Shown piece after piece: positions 26,060 through 35,117 of a stretch of DNA of 64,000 nt. The position numbers and the translations under genes were made by a program. How positions within the stretch are numbered: the first letter of the stretch is position 1; every line of letters starts with the position of its first letter. Source of the stretch: Micromonospora zingiberis (GTDB lineage Bacteria; Actinomycetota; Actinomycetes; Mycobacteriales; Micromonosporaceae); contig NZ_SJJR01000006.1 in assembly GCF_004331455.1 (NCBI RefSeq), positions 186,001-250,000 on the forward strand, given 5' to 3'. The notes under the pieces were generated by a model. It was not told where the DNA came from and did no database searches. It was given only the letters and a program-made list of their open reading frames with translations.

Positions 26060-28648
26060 CGGCACCGCCCGCCGGAGCAGCCAGGCGACCCGGGATCGTT
26101 CCCGCTGGAACTCGGCAGCCTCCGGGTAGCCGCTGTGACTGCGGATCGGTGGATCGGCCACCTCCCCGTCGCTGGGATGCAGCGCCTCGGGGTCGGTCAC
26201 CGGGACGTCGCGTTCTCCCGCGCTGACCGGCCAGCCGAGGGGATCGGTGTCCCGCCAGAAGTTCGTCCAGCCGGTCGCGCCGGACGGGCGGGACATCGCC
26301 TCGGTCAGCACCGGCAGCCGGTCCGGCCCGAAGTACGCGGGGAAGATCCGGCCGTAGAGCCGGGTCAGCTGGCAGCCGTACGAGAAGAACCAGATCTGCC
26401 GTCGCCAGCGTTCCGGCAGCTGGAGCAGGACGGCGGTGCAGATCACGGTGCCCTGGCTGTGCCCGGACAGGATGATGCCCTCCATCCGGCGGGGATCGTG
26501 TTCGGCCAACGCGAGCAGGCCGGCGGTGCGGGTGAGCAGCTCGGGTACGGCGCGCTCGGCGTAGCTCGGTGGGGCGAGCGGGTGCGCGGCGCGGGGCCAG
26601 AAGGTGCCCACGTCCCAGACCACGCCGACCGACCGCCGGACGGTGTTGTTGCGGTAGACCAGCAGCCCGATGGCGGCGATCGCCACCGGCAGCCAACCGA
26701 GCAGTGCGTCGCCCACGTCGGCGAGGAGCTTGACCAGGACGGCGCTGCCGGCGACCGGCTGCGGATGCACGGCGGCCGGGGAGAGGGCGGCGACGCAGCC
26801 GAGGATGGCCAGGACCAGCAGCGCGGCGGCGTACCAGCCGATCAGACCCAGCGCGTGTTCGCCGACCAGCCGATGCAGCGCCCGGTGGGTGCTGACGTCC
26901 CGGGCCCGGCGCAGGTCGTGCGCGGACAGCGGCCCGCTGGTCGTCAGTTCGACGTACTCCACGCGGCGGAGCCGGCGGAACAGCACGATGGCCCGGACCA
27001 CGACCACGGTCAGGATCAGCAGCGCGGCACCGAAGAGGAGACCGCCCCAGGTCACCGGCGTCGGTGGGGTGACCAGCGTGCGACCACTGGTGTCACCGCC
27101 GTTGAGCCGGTTGGTGACCCAGTAGAGCAGTCCGACGCAGTAGGCCATGCAGAGCAGCCAGCCGAAGCCGGCGATCACGGCCGGGGCCTGGCCGCGCCAG
27201 GTCAGGTCGGTGTACGGGCCGAGCGGTTGCTGATCTGCGGCGGTGCGGGTCCGGGGCAGCAGCAGGCCGGTCGCGGCGAGCGGCAGTAGCCCCAGTGCGA
27301 GCTGCCAGACCGGCAACGGCGCGGGCGGGACGGCGGGCAGCCAGCCGTGGCACCAGGCTGCTCCGATGGCCAACAGCACCCCGGCGGCGGCCGGTGTGGT
27401 GCCACCCCGGCGGCCGGAGCGGGCGGTGCCACCGATGGCGATGAGCAGCAGCAGTTGACCGGTGACGAACCACGCGGCGATCCGGTCGAAGCCGGGCAGC
27501 GAACGGTCCTCCAGGCAGCCGGGCAGCGTGGGGACGTCGATGCAGCCGGGTGGCGGGCGCAGCGCGGCGAGCGGGGTGCCGCCGTCGGGCAGGATCAACA
27601 CCAGGATGGTGCCGGCCAGCCCGGTCCCGGTGAGCATGATGACCGCGATGCTCCACCGGCCGAGGGGGGTGGCACCGTCGCGCCGGGTCAGGTTGGGCCG
27701 GGCGAGTGCCACCAACGTGATCACCAGCACTGCGACGAGAACCGCCACGCTGGTCCAGGCGAGCACCGCACGGACTCCGTACGGTGGGTGCAGCACGATG
27801 ACGGTGCCGAGTGGAATGGCCGCCGCGACCACCGTGCCGGTGCACAGGTGCAGTACGGCGGCCCGCCGGAGCTGTCCTTCACCCCACCAGAAGGTGGGAT
27901 CCTGCAACGGGTTGGCGAGCGGTCCGGTCGGCTCGGGTACCGGCGCTGGTTCCGGCACCGGCTGTGCCGCCGGTAGGTCGGCGTCGACCGGGCCTGGTGT
28001 GTGGTGCACCGGTGGGTCCATCGGGTCGGCGGGCATCACCGCCTCGTACTGGTACGTCCGCCAGGCGACGATGCCGAGCACCGCGATCAGGGCCAGCGGC
28101 ACGGTCAGGCCGACCGCGAAGGCCCGGCCGCTCTGCTGCCACCAGGCGTTGGCGAGGAAATCCCACCGTCCGGGCAGCCGGTTCAGACAGGCCGAGTCCA
28201 CGCACTGCCAGGCGATGAGGTCGACGCCGACAGTGGTCAGCGCGAGCACCGGCATGCAGGTCAGGCTGAGGCAGAACAGCCGGATCAGCCAGGCGGTGAT
28301 ACCGGACCGGCTGGCCAGTCGTTCGGTGTTGGGGTCCGGCGGGATGCCGGGGCGCGCGTGCAGCGCCACGTTGGCCAGTGTGAACGGCAGCAACAGCGTC
28401 CACAGCGCCCGCTCCACGTCCCGTGCCGTCCGGGCACCTGAGGTCAACTGCCCCCAGCTGTACGCCTCGACCGCGACCGGGTCGAGTGGTGAGGCCGTCG
28501 CGGAGCGGTAGAAGCCGGTGACCGGGCCGCCGGCGACCAGCCGTGGCGGAGGGTCCTCGCCACCGGGGGACGACGCCAGTCCGAGGGTGTCGGCGGGCGG
28601 CGTGTTGGACACTCCATGTACGCGGAGTTCGAGAATCCGACCGGCCAC
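26036..28648 (-). CDS. large membrane protein with split alpha/beta-hydrolase (lipase-like) domain
   Basis: An 870-residue protein. The first 20 residues (ILELRVHGVSNTPPADTLG) look like strand 1 and the oxyanion HG of a lipase fold. Some 700 residues follow with about ten to twelve membrane segments and Pro-rich loops. The fold then resumes with IILSGHSQGTVICTAVLLQL (nucleophile S731), a possible acid in WRDTDPLGWPV and a possible His in RSHSGYPEA. An enzyme acting on lipids or acyl esters at the membrane is inferred. The GTG start follows GGGAGGTGTCACT. I know of homologues in actinomycetes only as uncharacterised proteins. Confidence 0.78.
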   Translation of the reverse strand: MAGRILELRVHGVSNTPPADTLGLASSPGGEDPPPRLVAGGPVTGFYRSATASPLDPVAVEAYSWGQLTSGARTARDVERALWTLLLPFTLANVALHARPGIPPDPNTERLASRSGITAWLIRLFCLSLTCMPVLALTTVGVDLIAWQCVDSACLNRLPGRWDFLANAWWQQSGRAFAVGLTVPLALIAVLGIVAWRTYQYEAVMPADPMDPPVHHTPGPVDADLPAAQPVPEPAPVPEPTGPLANPLQDPTFWWGEGQLRRAAVLHLCTGTVVAAAIPLGTVIVLHPPYGVRAVLAWTSVAVLVAVLVITLVALARPNLTRRDGATPLGRWSIAVIMLTGTGLAGTILVLILPDGGTPLAALRPPPGCIDVPTLPGCLEDRSLPGFDRIAAWFVTGQLLLLIAIGGTARSGRRGGTTPAAAGVLLAIGAAWCHGWLPAVPPAPLPVWQLALGLLPLAATGLLLPRTRTAADQQPLGPYTDLTWRGQAPAVIAGFGWLLCMAYCVGLLYWVTNRLNGGDTSGRTLVTPPTPVTWGGLLFGAALLILTVVVVRAIVLFRRLRRVEYVELTTSGPLSAHDLRRARDVSTHRALHRLVGEHALGLIGWYAAALLVLAILGCVAALSPAAVHPQPVAGSAVLVKLLADVGDALLGWLPVAIAAIGLLVYRNNTVRRSVGVVWDVGTFWPRAAHPLAPPSYAERAVPELLTRTAGLLALAEHDPRRMEGIILSGHSQGTVICTAVLLQLPERWRRQIWFFSYGCQLTRLYGRIFPAYFGPDRLPVLTEAMSRPSGATGWTNFWRDTDPLGWPVSAGERDVPVTDPEALHPSDGEVADPPIRSHSGYPEAAEFQRERSRVAWLLRRAVPSPRRRLS

Positions 28649-28752
28649 AGTGACACCTCCCGGTGATAGCTCTGATACCCAGAGTGCTCGACTTTGGGAT
28701 CGAGTGCCACCCGCCGGGGCGGAGTTTTTGCAGGTGAGGAAGGGTTGGGGGG

Positions 28753-29310
28753 TTAGTTGATCTGGCGTACCGGGCGAGCGGGGTTACCGACGGCCACGAC
28801 GTTGGCCGGCAGGTCCCGGGTCACCACGGCGCCGGCGCCGACGACCGTGTTGTCACCCACGGTTACTCCTGCGAGGACGATCGCGCCGCCACCCAGCCAG
28901 ACGTTGTCACCGATGGTGATCGGCTTGGCCGCCTCCCACTTGGCCCGACGCTGCTCCGGATCGACCGGATGGGTCGGGGTGAGCAACTGCACGTTCGGCC
29001 CTACCTGCACGTCGGCGCCGAGGGTGATCGGCGCGACATCCAGAAAGACCGCGTGGTAGTTGACGAAGCTGCGCGGTCCGATCTGGATGTTGTAGCCGTA
29101 GTCGCAGTAGAAGGGCGGCCGGATCCCGGTCTCGTCGCCGAGTTCGCCGAGCAGCTCACGCAGGGCGGCCAGCCGGGCTTCGGGCTCGTCGGCGGCGCTG
29201 GTGTTGAACTGCTCCATCAGCCGCAGGGCGCGGCGGTGGTCGGCGACGAGTTCCGGGTCGTCGGCGAGATGCGGCTCGCCCGCGAGCATCCGCTCCTTCA
29301 TGGATCCCAT
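28753..29310 (-). CDS. maltose/galactoside O-acetyltransferase family protein
   Basis: The 185-residue protein is a LacA/Maa-type left-handed beta-helix transferase. The N-terminal Mac domain is MKERMLAGEPHLADDPEL; the helix contains hexapeptide repeats (ITLGADVQVGPNVQLL, ITIGDNVWLGGGAIVLAGVTVGDNTVVGAGAVVTRDLP) and ends GNPARPVRQI. The catalytic His is in TPTHPVDPEQR. It uses acetyl-CoA on a sugar acceptor that cannot be assigned. ATGs at 29310 and 29301 are both plausible. It is divergent from the subtilase gene across 126 bases that hold two palindromes. Confidence 0.9.
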   Translation of the reverse strand: MGSMKERMLAGEPHLADDPELVADHRRALRLMEQFNTSAADEPEARLAALRELLGELGDETGIRPPFYCDYGYNIQIGPRSFVNYHAVFLDVAPITLGADVQVGPNVQLLTPTHPVDPEQRRAKWEAAKPITIGDNVWLGGGAIVLAGVTVGDNTVVGAGAVVTRDLPANVVAVGNPARPVRQIN

Positions 29311-29364
29311 CCGCCGATCATGCCGTACCCGGACTCAGATTCGTCGAATTCTGGACTCCTTTTA

Positions 29365-29377
29365 CATACTCAGTATG
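29365..29377. promoter_or_regulatory. palindromic operator candidate CATAC-TCA-GTATG
   Basis: A perfect 5-base inverted repeat around TCA, extended by T-A pairs on both sides (TTaCATACtcaGTATGcAA). It lies in an unusually AT-rich patch between the divergent acetyltransferase and subtilase genes. The form resembles operators of PadR-type repressors, but no such regulator is encoded in the window, so the protein that binds is unknown. Confidence 0.5.
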
Positions 29378-29389
29378 CAAGTCTAGGAG

Positions 29390-29412
29390 TATCGATGTGT
29401 CCTACATCGATA
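29390..29412. promoter_or_regulatory. palindromic operator candidate TATCGATGT-N5-ACATCGATA
   Basis: A perfect 9-base inverted repeat with a 5-base spacer, 24 bases before the subtilase start codon and 13 bases after the first palindrome. The ATGT-N-ACAT core fits the half-site pattern known for PadR-family regulators. Its place between promoter and ribosome binding site suggests repression by roadblock; a short RNA hairpin is the alternative. Confidence 0.55.
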
Positions 29413-29436
29413 TAGACGCCTCAAGAGGAGGATCAG

Positions 29437-32400
29437 TTGCAACGAAGGAGCAAACTGACCGCCATCGGACTGGGGTTGGCGCTGGTGCTCGGGCTACCGG
29501 GCGCCGCCACGGCCGCCCCGTCCCCAGCAACCGCGCCGCAGTCCGCCCAGCTCAACGCTCGACCGGCGGCGGTGGGCCAGTCGACCGTCACGCTGATCAC
29601 CGGTGACCGGGTCACCGTCAGCGCGTCCGGCGCGGCGAGCGTACGTCCGGCCGAGGGCCGGTCCGACATCCGTTTCATCACCCAGCGGCAGCAGGACCAC
29701 CTCTGGGTGGTGCCGCAGGACGCCCTGCCGCTGATCCGCGACGGCCGGGTCGACCGGCGGCTGTTCGACGTGGCCGGGCTGATCGCCGCCGGCTACGACG
29801 ACGCCCGCCGCGACCACCTTCCGCTGCTGATGACCTACCCGGCGGGCGCGGCACGCCGCACCGCCGCACCCGACGGCGTGACCGTCACCCGTGACCTGAC
29901 CGCCATCGGTGGTGTCGCGGCCAGGGCCGACAAGCGGGAGGCCGGTCAACTCTGGGCAACATTGGCCGGCGCTGGTGCCCGGCTCGACGTGGCGGGGGGT
30001 GTCGAGCGGATCTGGCTCGACGGCAGGCGACAGCTGACGCTGGAGCACAGCGTGCCGCAGATCGGGGCGCCCGCCGCCCACCAGGCCGGCTACACCGGCC
30101 AAGGAGTACGCGTGGCGGTGCTGGACACCGGCGTCGACGCCGCGCATCCGGACCTGGCCGGGCGGGTCGCGCAGGCCCACAACTTCACCGAGGAGGCGAA
30201 CCCGGGCGACATCGTGGGACACGGCACCCACGTCGCGTCGATCATCGCTGGCAGCGGTGCCGCCTCCGGTGGCCGGCAGCGGGGCGTGGCACCGGACGCG
30301 ACGCTGCTGTCCGGCAAGGTCTGCGAGGAGTACGGCTGCACCGAGTCGGCCATCCTGGCCGGCATGCAGTGGGCCGCTGTCGACCAGCAGGCCGACGTGG
30401 TCAACCTGAGCCTCGGCGGGATGGACACCCCGGAGATCGACCCGCTGGAGGAGGCGGTCAACACGCTCACCGAGCAGACCGGCGCCCTCTTCGTCATCTC
30501 GGCCGGCAACAGCGGCCGGGCCGGCAGCGTCGGCTCGCCGGCCAGCGCGGACGCCGCGCTCGCCGTCGGGGCGGTGGACCGGGACGACGAACTCGCCGAC
30601 TTCTCCAGCCAGGGCCCGCGCACCGGCGACGACGCACTGAAGCCGGAGATCACCGCGCCCGGGGTGGACATCGTCGCGGCCCGGGGCGCGGGCACCCTGC
30701 TCGGCGAGCCGGTCGGGGAGCAGTACGTCTCGCTCTCCGGCACCTCGATGTCCGCGCCGCACGTCGCCGGGGCGGCGGCCCTCGTCGCCCAGCAGCGTGG
30801 TGACGCGACCGCGGAGCAGCTCAAGTCCATCCTGATGGCGTCGGCCCAGCCGCACCCCGAGCTGACCGCGTACCAGCAGGGAGCCGGCCGGGTGGACGTG
30901 GCGCGGGCGATCAACCAGTCGATCGTCAGCGAGCCGGTGAGCGTCTCGTTCGGCCGTACGCTCTGGCCGCATGACGACGACGAACCGGTCACCCGGGAGC
31001 TGAGCTGGCGCAACACCGGCAGCACGGCGGTCACCCTGGATCTCACCCTGCAAGCCACCGGCCCTGACGCGGAACCGGCGCCGGCCGGCATGTTCGCGCT
31101 CGGCGCCGAGCAGGTGGTGGTGCCGGCCGGCGGCACGGCGTCGGTCACCGTCACGGCCGACACCAGCGTCGACAGCCCGGACGGTCACTACACCGGCCGG
31201 GTGTACGCCCGCTCCGGTGACACGGTGGCGACCACCCCGCTGGCGGTCCACAAGGAGGTGGAGAGCTACGACCTGACCGTGCGGCACCTGGATCGCGCTG
31301 GCACGGCACCGGACGACTACGCCACCTTCCTGCTCGGGTTGGCGGACTTCAACGAGATCTACGTGTACGACCCGTCGGGCACCGTCGAGGTCCGGGTACC
31401 CAAGGGCCGGTACGGACTGGCCAGCTACCTGCTGGATGGGGCGACCGAGAGCGTGACGATGCTGGTCGGCCCGGAGCTGGAGGTGGACGGGGACGCCGAG
31501 GTGATCATCGACGGGCGCAAGGCGGGCCCGGTACGACTGTCGGTGCCGGACCGTTCGGCGACGCCGGTGCTGGTCGTCGCCGAGGCGACCTACCTGCTCG
31601 GTGACCTCGGTATCGCCGGCTTCGGCGCGCTTGCCGAGGACTTCAGTGGTCTCGCCATCGGCCAGCTCGGCCAGCCCGTACCGGCGGATCGTTTCGTCGG
31701 CTCGGTGGCCAGCCAGTTCGCCGACCGGGAGGCGGCCAGCAGTCCGTACTTCTACGGTCTGGCCGAGAATTTCCCTGGCCGGCTGCCCAACGGCCTGGTC
31801 AAGCACTACCGCAGCAGTGACCTGGCCAAGGTCACCCAACGGTTCCACGGCGGCTATCCGGGCATGCTCGCCGAACGGCTCGTCTTCCCCAGCTTCGAAC
31901 CCGACCTGGGCGGCTGGGCAGCCATCCTTCAGGTCGGCGTACCGGGACAGCGGGTCGAGTACTACAACACCAGGCAGGTGCGCTGGGGCACCGAGCTGGC
32001 GTTCGGCAAGCCGGTCGAGGACCGGCCGTGGCTGGACCTGGTGGCCGCGTTCTGGTCCGAGCCGACGGCGTACCGGGCCGGCCGGCACTACCAGGAGACC
32101 TGGAACGGCGCACCCTACGGGCCGTCGTTCCCGACGCCACGCTGGCCGGAGGACGGGGTGACCCGCCAGGGTGACCTGATCACGCTGGCCGTGCCGATGC
32201 ACAGCGACGGGGCGGGCCACGCGGGTGTCTCGCTGGCGGACACCTCGCGTACCGCGTTGTACCGCAACGGCAAGCTGGTCGGGGAGCGCCCCGAGCACGG
32301 ATGGGCACAGTTCGAGGTGCCGGCCGGCGCGGCGACGTACCGGCTGGAGACGTCGGTCAAGCGCAGCTTCACCGACCTGAGCACGGAGGTCAGCACCGCG

Positions 32401-32766
32401 TGGACCTTCCGGTCCCGGCACGTCCGGGGCGACGATCCGGTACGGCTGCCGGTCAGTGTGATCAGGTTCGCGCCCCGGTTGGACGCGGCCAACTCCGCAC
32501 CGGGCGGCCGGAGCTTCGTCATCCCGGTGCAGGTGGAGCGCCAGGACGGCGCCCCGGCGGCACGGACCAGGTCGCTCACCGTCGAGGTTTCCTACAACGG
32601 CGGGAAGACCTGGCAGCGGGCCAAGGTGCACAAGGCCGGTAGCGGCTGGCAGGCCACCGTGCAGCACCCGCGCGGCGCCGGTCACGTGTCGCTGCGTGCC
32701 AGCGCCGAGGACAGCGCCGGCAACACGGTGACCCAGCGGACCATCCAGGCGTACCGCCTGCGGTGA
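29437..32766 (+). CDS. secreted S8-family subtilisin-like serine protease
   Basis: A 1109-residue secreted protease. The signal peptide is MQRRSKLTAIGLGLALVLGLPGAATA (cleavage near residue 26-28), followed by a propeptide to about residue 200. The catalytic triad is Asp230 (VLDTGVDAAHPDL), His262 (GHGTHVAS) and Ser437 (SGTSMSAPHVAG), with the oxyanion Asn in VISAGNSG. About 600 residues after the catalytic domain form beta-rich extensions of the kind used for substrate or surface contact. The start is TTG at 29437, chosen because AAGAGGAGGATCAG precedes it and it leads into the signal peptide. Two palindromes upstream suggest tight regulation. Confidence 0.9.
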   Translation: MQRRSKLTAIGLGLALVLGLPGAATAAPSPATAPQSAQLNARPAAVGQSTVTLITGDRVTVSASGAASVRPAEGRSDIRFITQRQQDHLWVVPQDALPLIRDGRVDRRLFDVAGLIAAGYDDARRDHLPLLMTYPAGAARRTAAPDGVTVTRDLTAIGGVAARADKREAGQLWATLAGAGARLDVAGGVERIWLDGRRQLTLEHSVPQIGAPAAHQAGYTGQGVRVAVLDTGVDAAHPDLAGRVAQAHNFTEEANPGDIVGHGTHVASIIAGSGAASGGRQRGVAPDATLLSGKVCEEYGCTESAILAGMQWAAVDQQADVVNLSLGGMDTPEIDPLEEAVNTLTEQTGALFVISAGNSGRAGSVGSPASADAALAVGAVDRDDELADFSSQGPRTGDDALKPEITAPGVDIVAARGAGTLLGEPVGEQYVSLSGTSMSAPHVAGAAALVAQQRGDATAEQLKSILMASAQPHPELTAYQQGAGRVDVARAINQSIVSEPVSVSFGRTLWPHDDDEPVTRELSWRNTGSTAVTLDLTLQATGPDAEPAPAGMFALGAEQVVVPAGGTASVTVTADTSVDSPDGHYTGRVYARSGDTVATTPLAVHKEVESYDLTVRHLDRAGTAPDDYATFLLGLADFNEIYVYDPSGTVEVRVPKGRYGLASYLLDGATESVTMLVGPELEVDGDAEVIIDGRKAGPVRLSVPDRSATPVLVVAEATYLLGDLGIAGFGALAEDFSGLAIGQLGQPVPADRFVGSVASQFADREAASSPYFYGLAENFPGRLPNGLVKHYRSSDLAKVTQRFHGGYPGMLAERLVFPSFEPDLGGWAAILQVGVPGQRVEYYNTRQVRWGTELAFGKPVEDRPWLDLVAAFWSEPTAYRAGRHYQETWNGAPYGPSFPTPRWPEDGVTRQGDLITLAVPMHSDGAGHAGVSLADTSRTALYRNGKLVGERPEHGWAQFEVPAGAATYRLETSVKRSFTDLSTEVSTAWTFRSRHVRGDDPVRLPVSVIRFAPRLDAANSAPGGRSFVIPVQVERQDGAPAARTRSLTVEVSYNGGKTWQRAKVHKAGSGWQATVQHPRGAGHVSLRASAEDSAGNTVTQRTIQAYRLR

Positions 32767-32772
32767 GCCGTA

Positions 32773-32809
32773 CCGGTGGGCCCGGCACGGCTGGCGCCGG
32801 GCCCACCGG
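32773..32809 (+). terminator. perfect 14-bp hairpin after the subtilase gene
   Basis: Arms 32773-32786 and 32796-32809 are perfect inverted copies (CCGGTGGGCCCGGC) with a 9-base loop, starting 7 bases after the subtilase stop. No U-tract follows, which is normal for high-GC actinomycete terminators. Confidence 0.75.
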
Positions 32810-32822
32810 GGGCACCTCGAAT

Positions 32823-32874
32823 GTTAGGAAGGGGCCCTTCCTATACCGGAGGCGTTAATAAGGTGCCCTTCCTT
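32823..32874. repeat. dispersed ~54-bp AGGAAGGG repeat, copy A
   Basis: The element reads GTTAGGAAGGGGCCCTTCC, then GGAGGCGTTAATAAGG and ends GTGCCCTTCCTT. It shares the GGAAGGG/CCCTT arms and the central GGCGTTAA box with copies at 48434-48487 and 57275-57328. It lies between the convergent subtilase and dapD genes. I take it to be a Micromonosporaceae-type dispersed palindromic repeat. Confidence 0.75.
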
Positions 32875-32879
32875 GCGGC

Positions 32880-33839
32880 TCAGTCGTTGGCGTGCAGGGC
32901 GGCGTTGAGTTCGATGCCCCGGCCGGTACGCGGGCGGGCCTCCAGCGCTCCGGTGACCGAGTTGCGCCAGAACAGCAGCCCGTCGACGCCGGACAGCTCA
33001 CGGGCCTTGACCACCCGGCCGTCCGGCAGACTGATCTTCGACGCGGCGGTGATGTAGCAGCCCGCCTCCACCACGCAGTCGTCGCCGAGCGAGATGCCGA
33101 CCCCGGCGTTCGCCCCGATCAGGCTGCGCTCGCCGATGCGCACCTTGTCGGTGCCGCCGCCGGAGAGGGTGCCCATGATGGAGGCGCCGCCGCCGATGTC
33201 CGAGCCGTCGCCGACCACCACGCCCTGCACGATCCGGCCCTCGACCATGGAGGTGCCGAGGGTGCCGGCGTTGAAGTTGACGAAGCCCTCGTGCATGACG
33301 GTGGTGCCGGCGGCCAGGTGGGCACCGAGCCGGACCCGGTCGGCGTCGGCGATGCGTACGCCCGAGGGCACCACGTAGTCGGTCATCCGGGGGAACTTGT
33401 CCACCCCGTACACGGCCAGGTGGCGGCCGGCGGCCCGTTCGATCACCCGCAGCTCGTCCACCCGCTCGGGCGGGCACGGCCCGGCAGACGTCCAGGCCAC
33501 GTTGGCCAGCTTGCCGAAGATGCCGTCGAGGTTGAGCTCGTTGGGCCGGACCAGCCGGTGGGAGAGCAGGTGCAGCCGCAGGTACGCGTCGCCCGCGTCC
33601 TTGATCGGGTCGTCCAGCGAGCCGATCACGGTGACCACCGCGACGGTACGCAGACCTGGCAGCGCCCGGTCACCGAGCGCGCCCGGCGGCAGATCCAGCA
33701 CGTCGGCCTCGTCCTCGCCGGGCACCAGCGGCAGCTCGCCCAAGCCCAGCTTGCCGGTCGGGTACCAGGTGTCGAGCACCTGGTCATCGGCGGTGACGGT
33801 GGCCAGGCCGATGCCCCACGCGGATTCTGTCGACGTCAC
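32880..33839 (-). CDS. dapD: 2,3,4,5-tetrahydropyridine-2,6-dicarboxylate N-succinyltransferase
   Basis: DapD uses succinyl-CoA on tetrahydrodipicolinate, the first committed step of the succinylase branch to DAP and lysine. The 319 residues have the mycobacterial-type N-terminal domain followed by a left-handed beta-helix with hexapeptide turns (GFVNFNAGTLGTSMVEGRI, GDGSDIGGGASIMGT, SLIGANAGVGISLGDDCVVEAGCYI). The GTG at 33837-33839 has GAGAGGTGA about 6 bases upstream; much longer upstream frame is not supported. It is divergent from dapE, an arrangement also seen in mycobacteria. Confidence 0.94.
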   Translation of the reverse strand: MTSTESAWGIGLATVTADDQVLDTWYPTGKLGLGELPLVPGEDEADVLDLPPGALGDRALPGLRTVAVVTVIGSLDDPIKDAGDAYLRLHLLSHRLVRPNELNLDGIFGKLANVAWTSAGPCPPERVDELRVIERAAGRHLAVYGVDKFPRMTDYVVPSGVRIADADRVRLGAHLAAGTTVMHEGFVNFNAGTLGTSMVEGRIVQGVVVGDGSDIGGGASIMGTLSGGGTDKVRIGERSLIGANAGVGISLGDDCVVEAGCYITAASKISLPDGRVVKARELSGVDGLLFWRNSVTGALEARPRTGRGIELNAALHAND

Positions 33840-33974
33840 GTGCTCACCTCTCGTTCCATGCTGCGTTGGCTGCTGCTCGCGACTGCGGGCTCGCAAGCTC
33901 ACGCCTCGCGCTTCGCCGAAGGGCGAGCGGGCTCGCGTCTCGCGATCACCGGTTTTGACGGTACCGTGCGGACC

Positions 33975-35048
33975 ATGGAGAACCCGCTCACCCCCGAGGT
34001 CCTCGCCGATCCGGTGGCGTTGACTCGCGCCCTGGTCGACATCGAGTCCGTGTCCCTCAACGAGAAGGCGATCGCCGACTGCGTCGAGGAGGTGCTGCGG
34101 GCGGTGCCACACCTGGCCACCTACCGGCACGGGAACACGGTGATGGCCCGTACCGAGCTGGGTCGGGCCTCCCGGGTGGTGCTGGCCGGGCACCTGGACA
34201 CGGTCCCGCTGAACAACAACTTCCCGTCGACCCTGCGCGGCGACCTGATGTACGGCTGCGGCACCTCGGACATGAAGTCCGGGGTGGCCTTCGCGCTGCA
34301 CCTGGCCGCGACGCTGCCCGACCCGCGCTACGACGTGACGTACTTCTTCTACGAGGCGGAGGAGATCGAGTCCAGGTACAACGGCCTCAGCCTGGTGTCC
34401 GAGGCGCACCCGCAGTGGCTGGAAGCCGACTTCGCGGTGCTGCTGGAGCCGACGTACGGCGTGGTGGAGGCCGGCTGTCAGGGCACCATGCGGGCGTCGG
34501 TGGTGACCACCGGGATCCGGGCCCACTCGGCGCGTTCCTGGCACGGGGTCAATGCCGTGCACGGCGCCGCCGAGGTGCTGCGTCGACTCTCCGAGTACCA
34601 GGCTCGACGGGTGACCATCGACGGTTGCGATTACCGCGAGGGCATGAACGCGGTGCGGATCCACGGTGGGGTCGCCGGCAACGTGGTGCCGGACCGGTGC
34701 GAGATCGAGGTGAACTACCGCTTCGCGCCGGACCGTACGCCGGCCGAGGCGGAGGCACACCTGCGCGAGGTCCTTGCCGGCTACGAGCTGGTGGTGACCG
34801 ACTGCGCGGCCGGCGCCCTGCCCGGCCTGGACGCCGCGCCGGCGCAGGAGTTCCTGGCGGCGGTGGGTGCCGCGCCGATCGGCAAGCTGGGTTGGACGGA
34901 CGTGGCCCGCTTCGCGGCGCTGGGCATTCCGGCACTCAACTTCGGTCCGGGTGACCCGAACCTGGCCCACCACCCGGACGAGCACGTCGAGATCGGCAAG
35001 ATCCGCGACGGTGCCGCCACCCTGCACCGCTGGCTGGCCGCTGTCTGA
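33975..35048 (+). CDS. dapE: succinyl-diaminopimelate desuccinylase (M20 family)
   Basis: DapE hydrolyses N-succinyl-LL-DAP to LL-DAP and succinate. The 357-residue protein has the M20 dinuclear zinc ligands in LAGHLDTVPL (His), CGTSDMKSG (bridging Asp) and YEAEEIES (catalytic and metal Glu), with further ligands in the C-terminal HHPDEHVEI. The dimerisation domain occupies about residues 170-280. The ATG at 33975 starts 11 residues before the first helix; no strong ribosome binding site is visible, which may mean a leaderless or weakly initiated message. Confidence 0.92.
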   Translation: MENPLTPEVLADPVALTRALVDIESVSLNEKAIADCVEEVLRAVPHLATYRHGNTVMARTELGRASRVVLAGHLDTVPLNNNFPSTLRGDLMYGCGTSDMKSGVAFALHLAATLPDPRYDVTYFFYEAEEIESRYNGLSLVSEAHPQWLEADFAVLLEPTYGVVEAGCQGTMRASVVTTGIRAHSARSWHGVNAVHGAAEVLRRLSEYQARRVTIDGCDYREGMNAVRIHGGVAGNVVPDRCEIEVNYRFAPDRTPAEAEAHLREVLAGYELVVTDCAAGALPGLDAAPAQEFLAAVGAAPIGKLGWTDVARFAALGIPALNFGPGDPNLAHHPDEHVEIGKIRDGAATLHRWLAAV

Positions 35049-35117
35049 GCGGCCCGGATTCAGCGCCTGGCTCGCTTCGTGCCCAGCGGCCCGACCGGAA
35101 GGCGGCGGCCGATCCGG

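Noticed and set aside
28715..28752. GGTGAGGAAGGGTTGGGGGG as another copy of the dispersed repeat
   Set aside because: Only the AGGAAGGG core is shared; the AACGCC box and the second arm are missing.
33870..33960. Sequence with repeated CTCGC/GCGAG words in the dapD-dapE gap, like a Micromonosporaceae repeat
   Set aside because: Only one copy is in the window and no clean arms can be drawn, so it cannot be supported as a repeat from this sequence.
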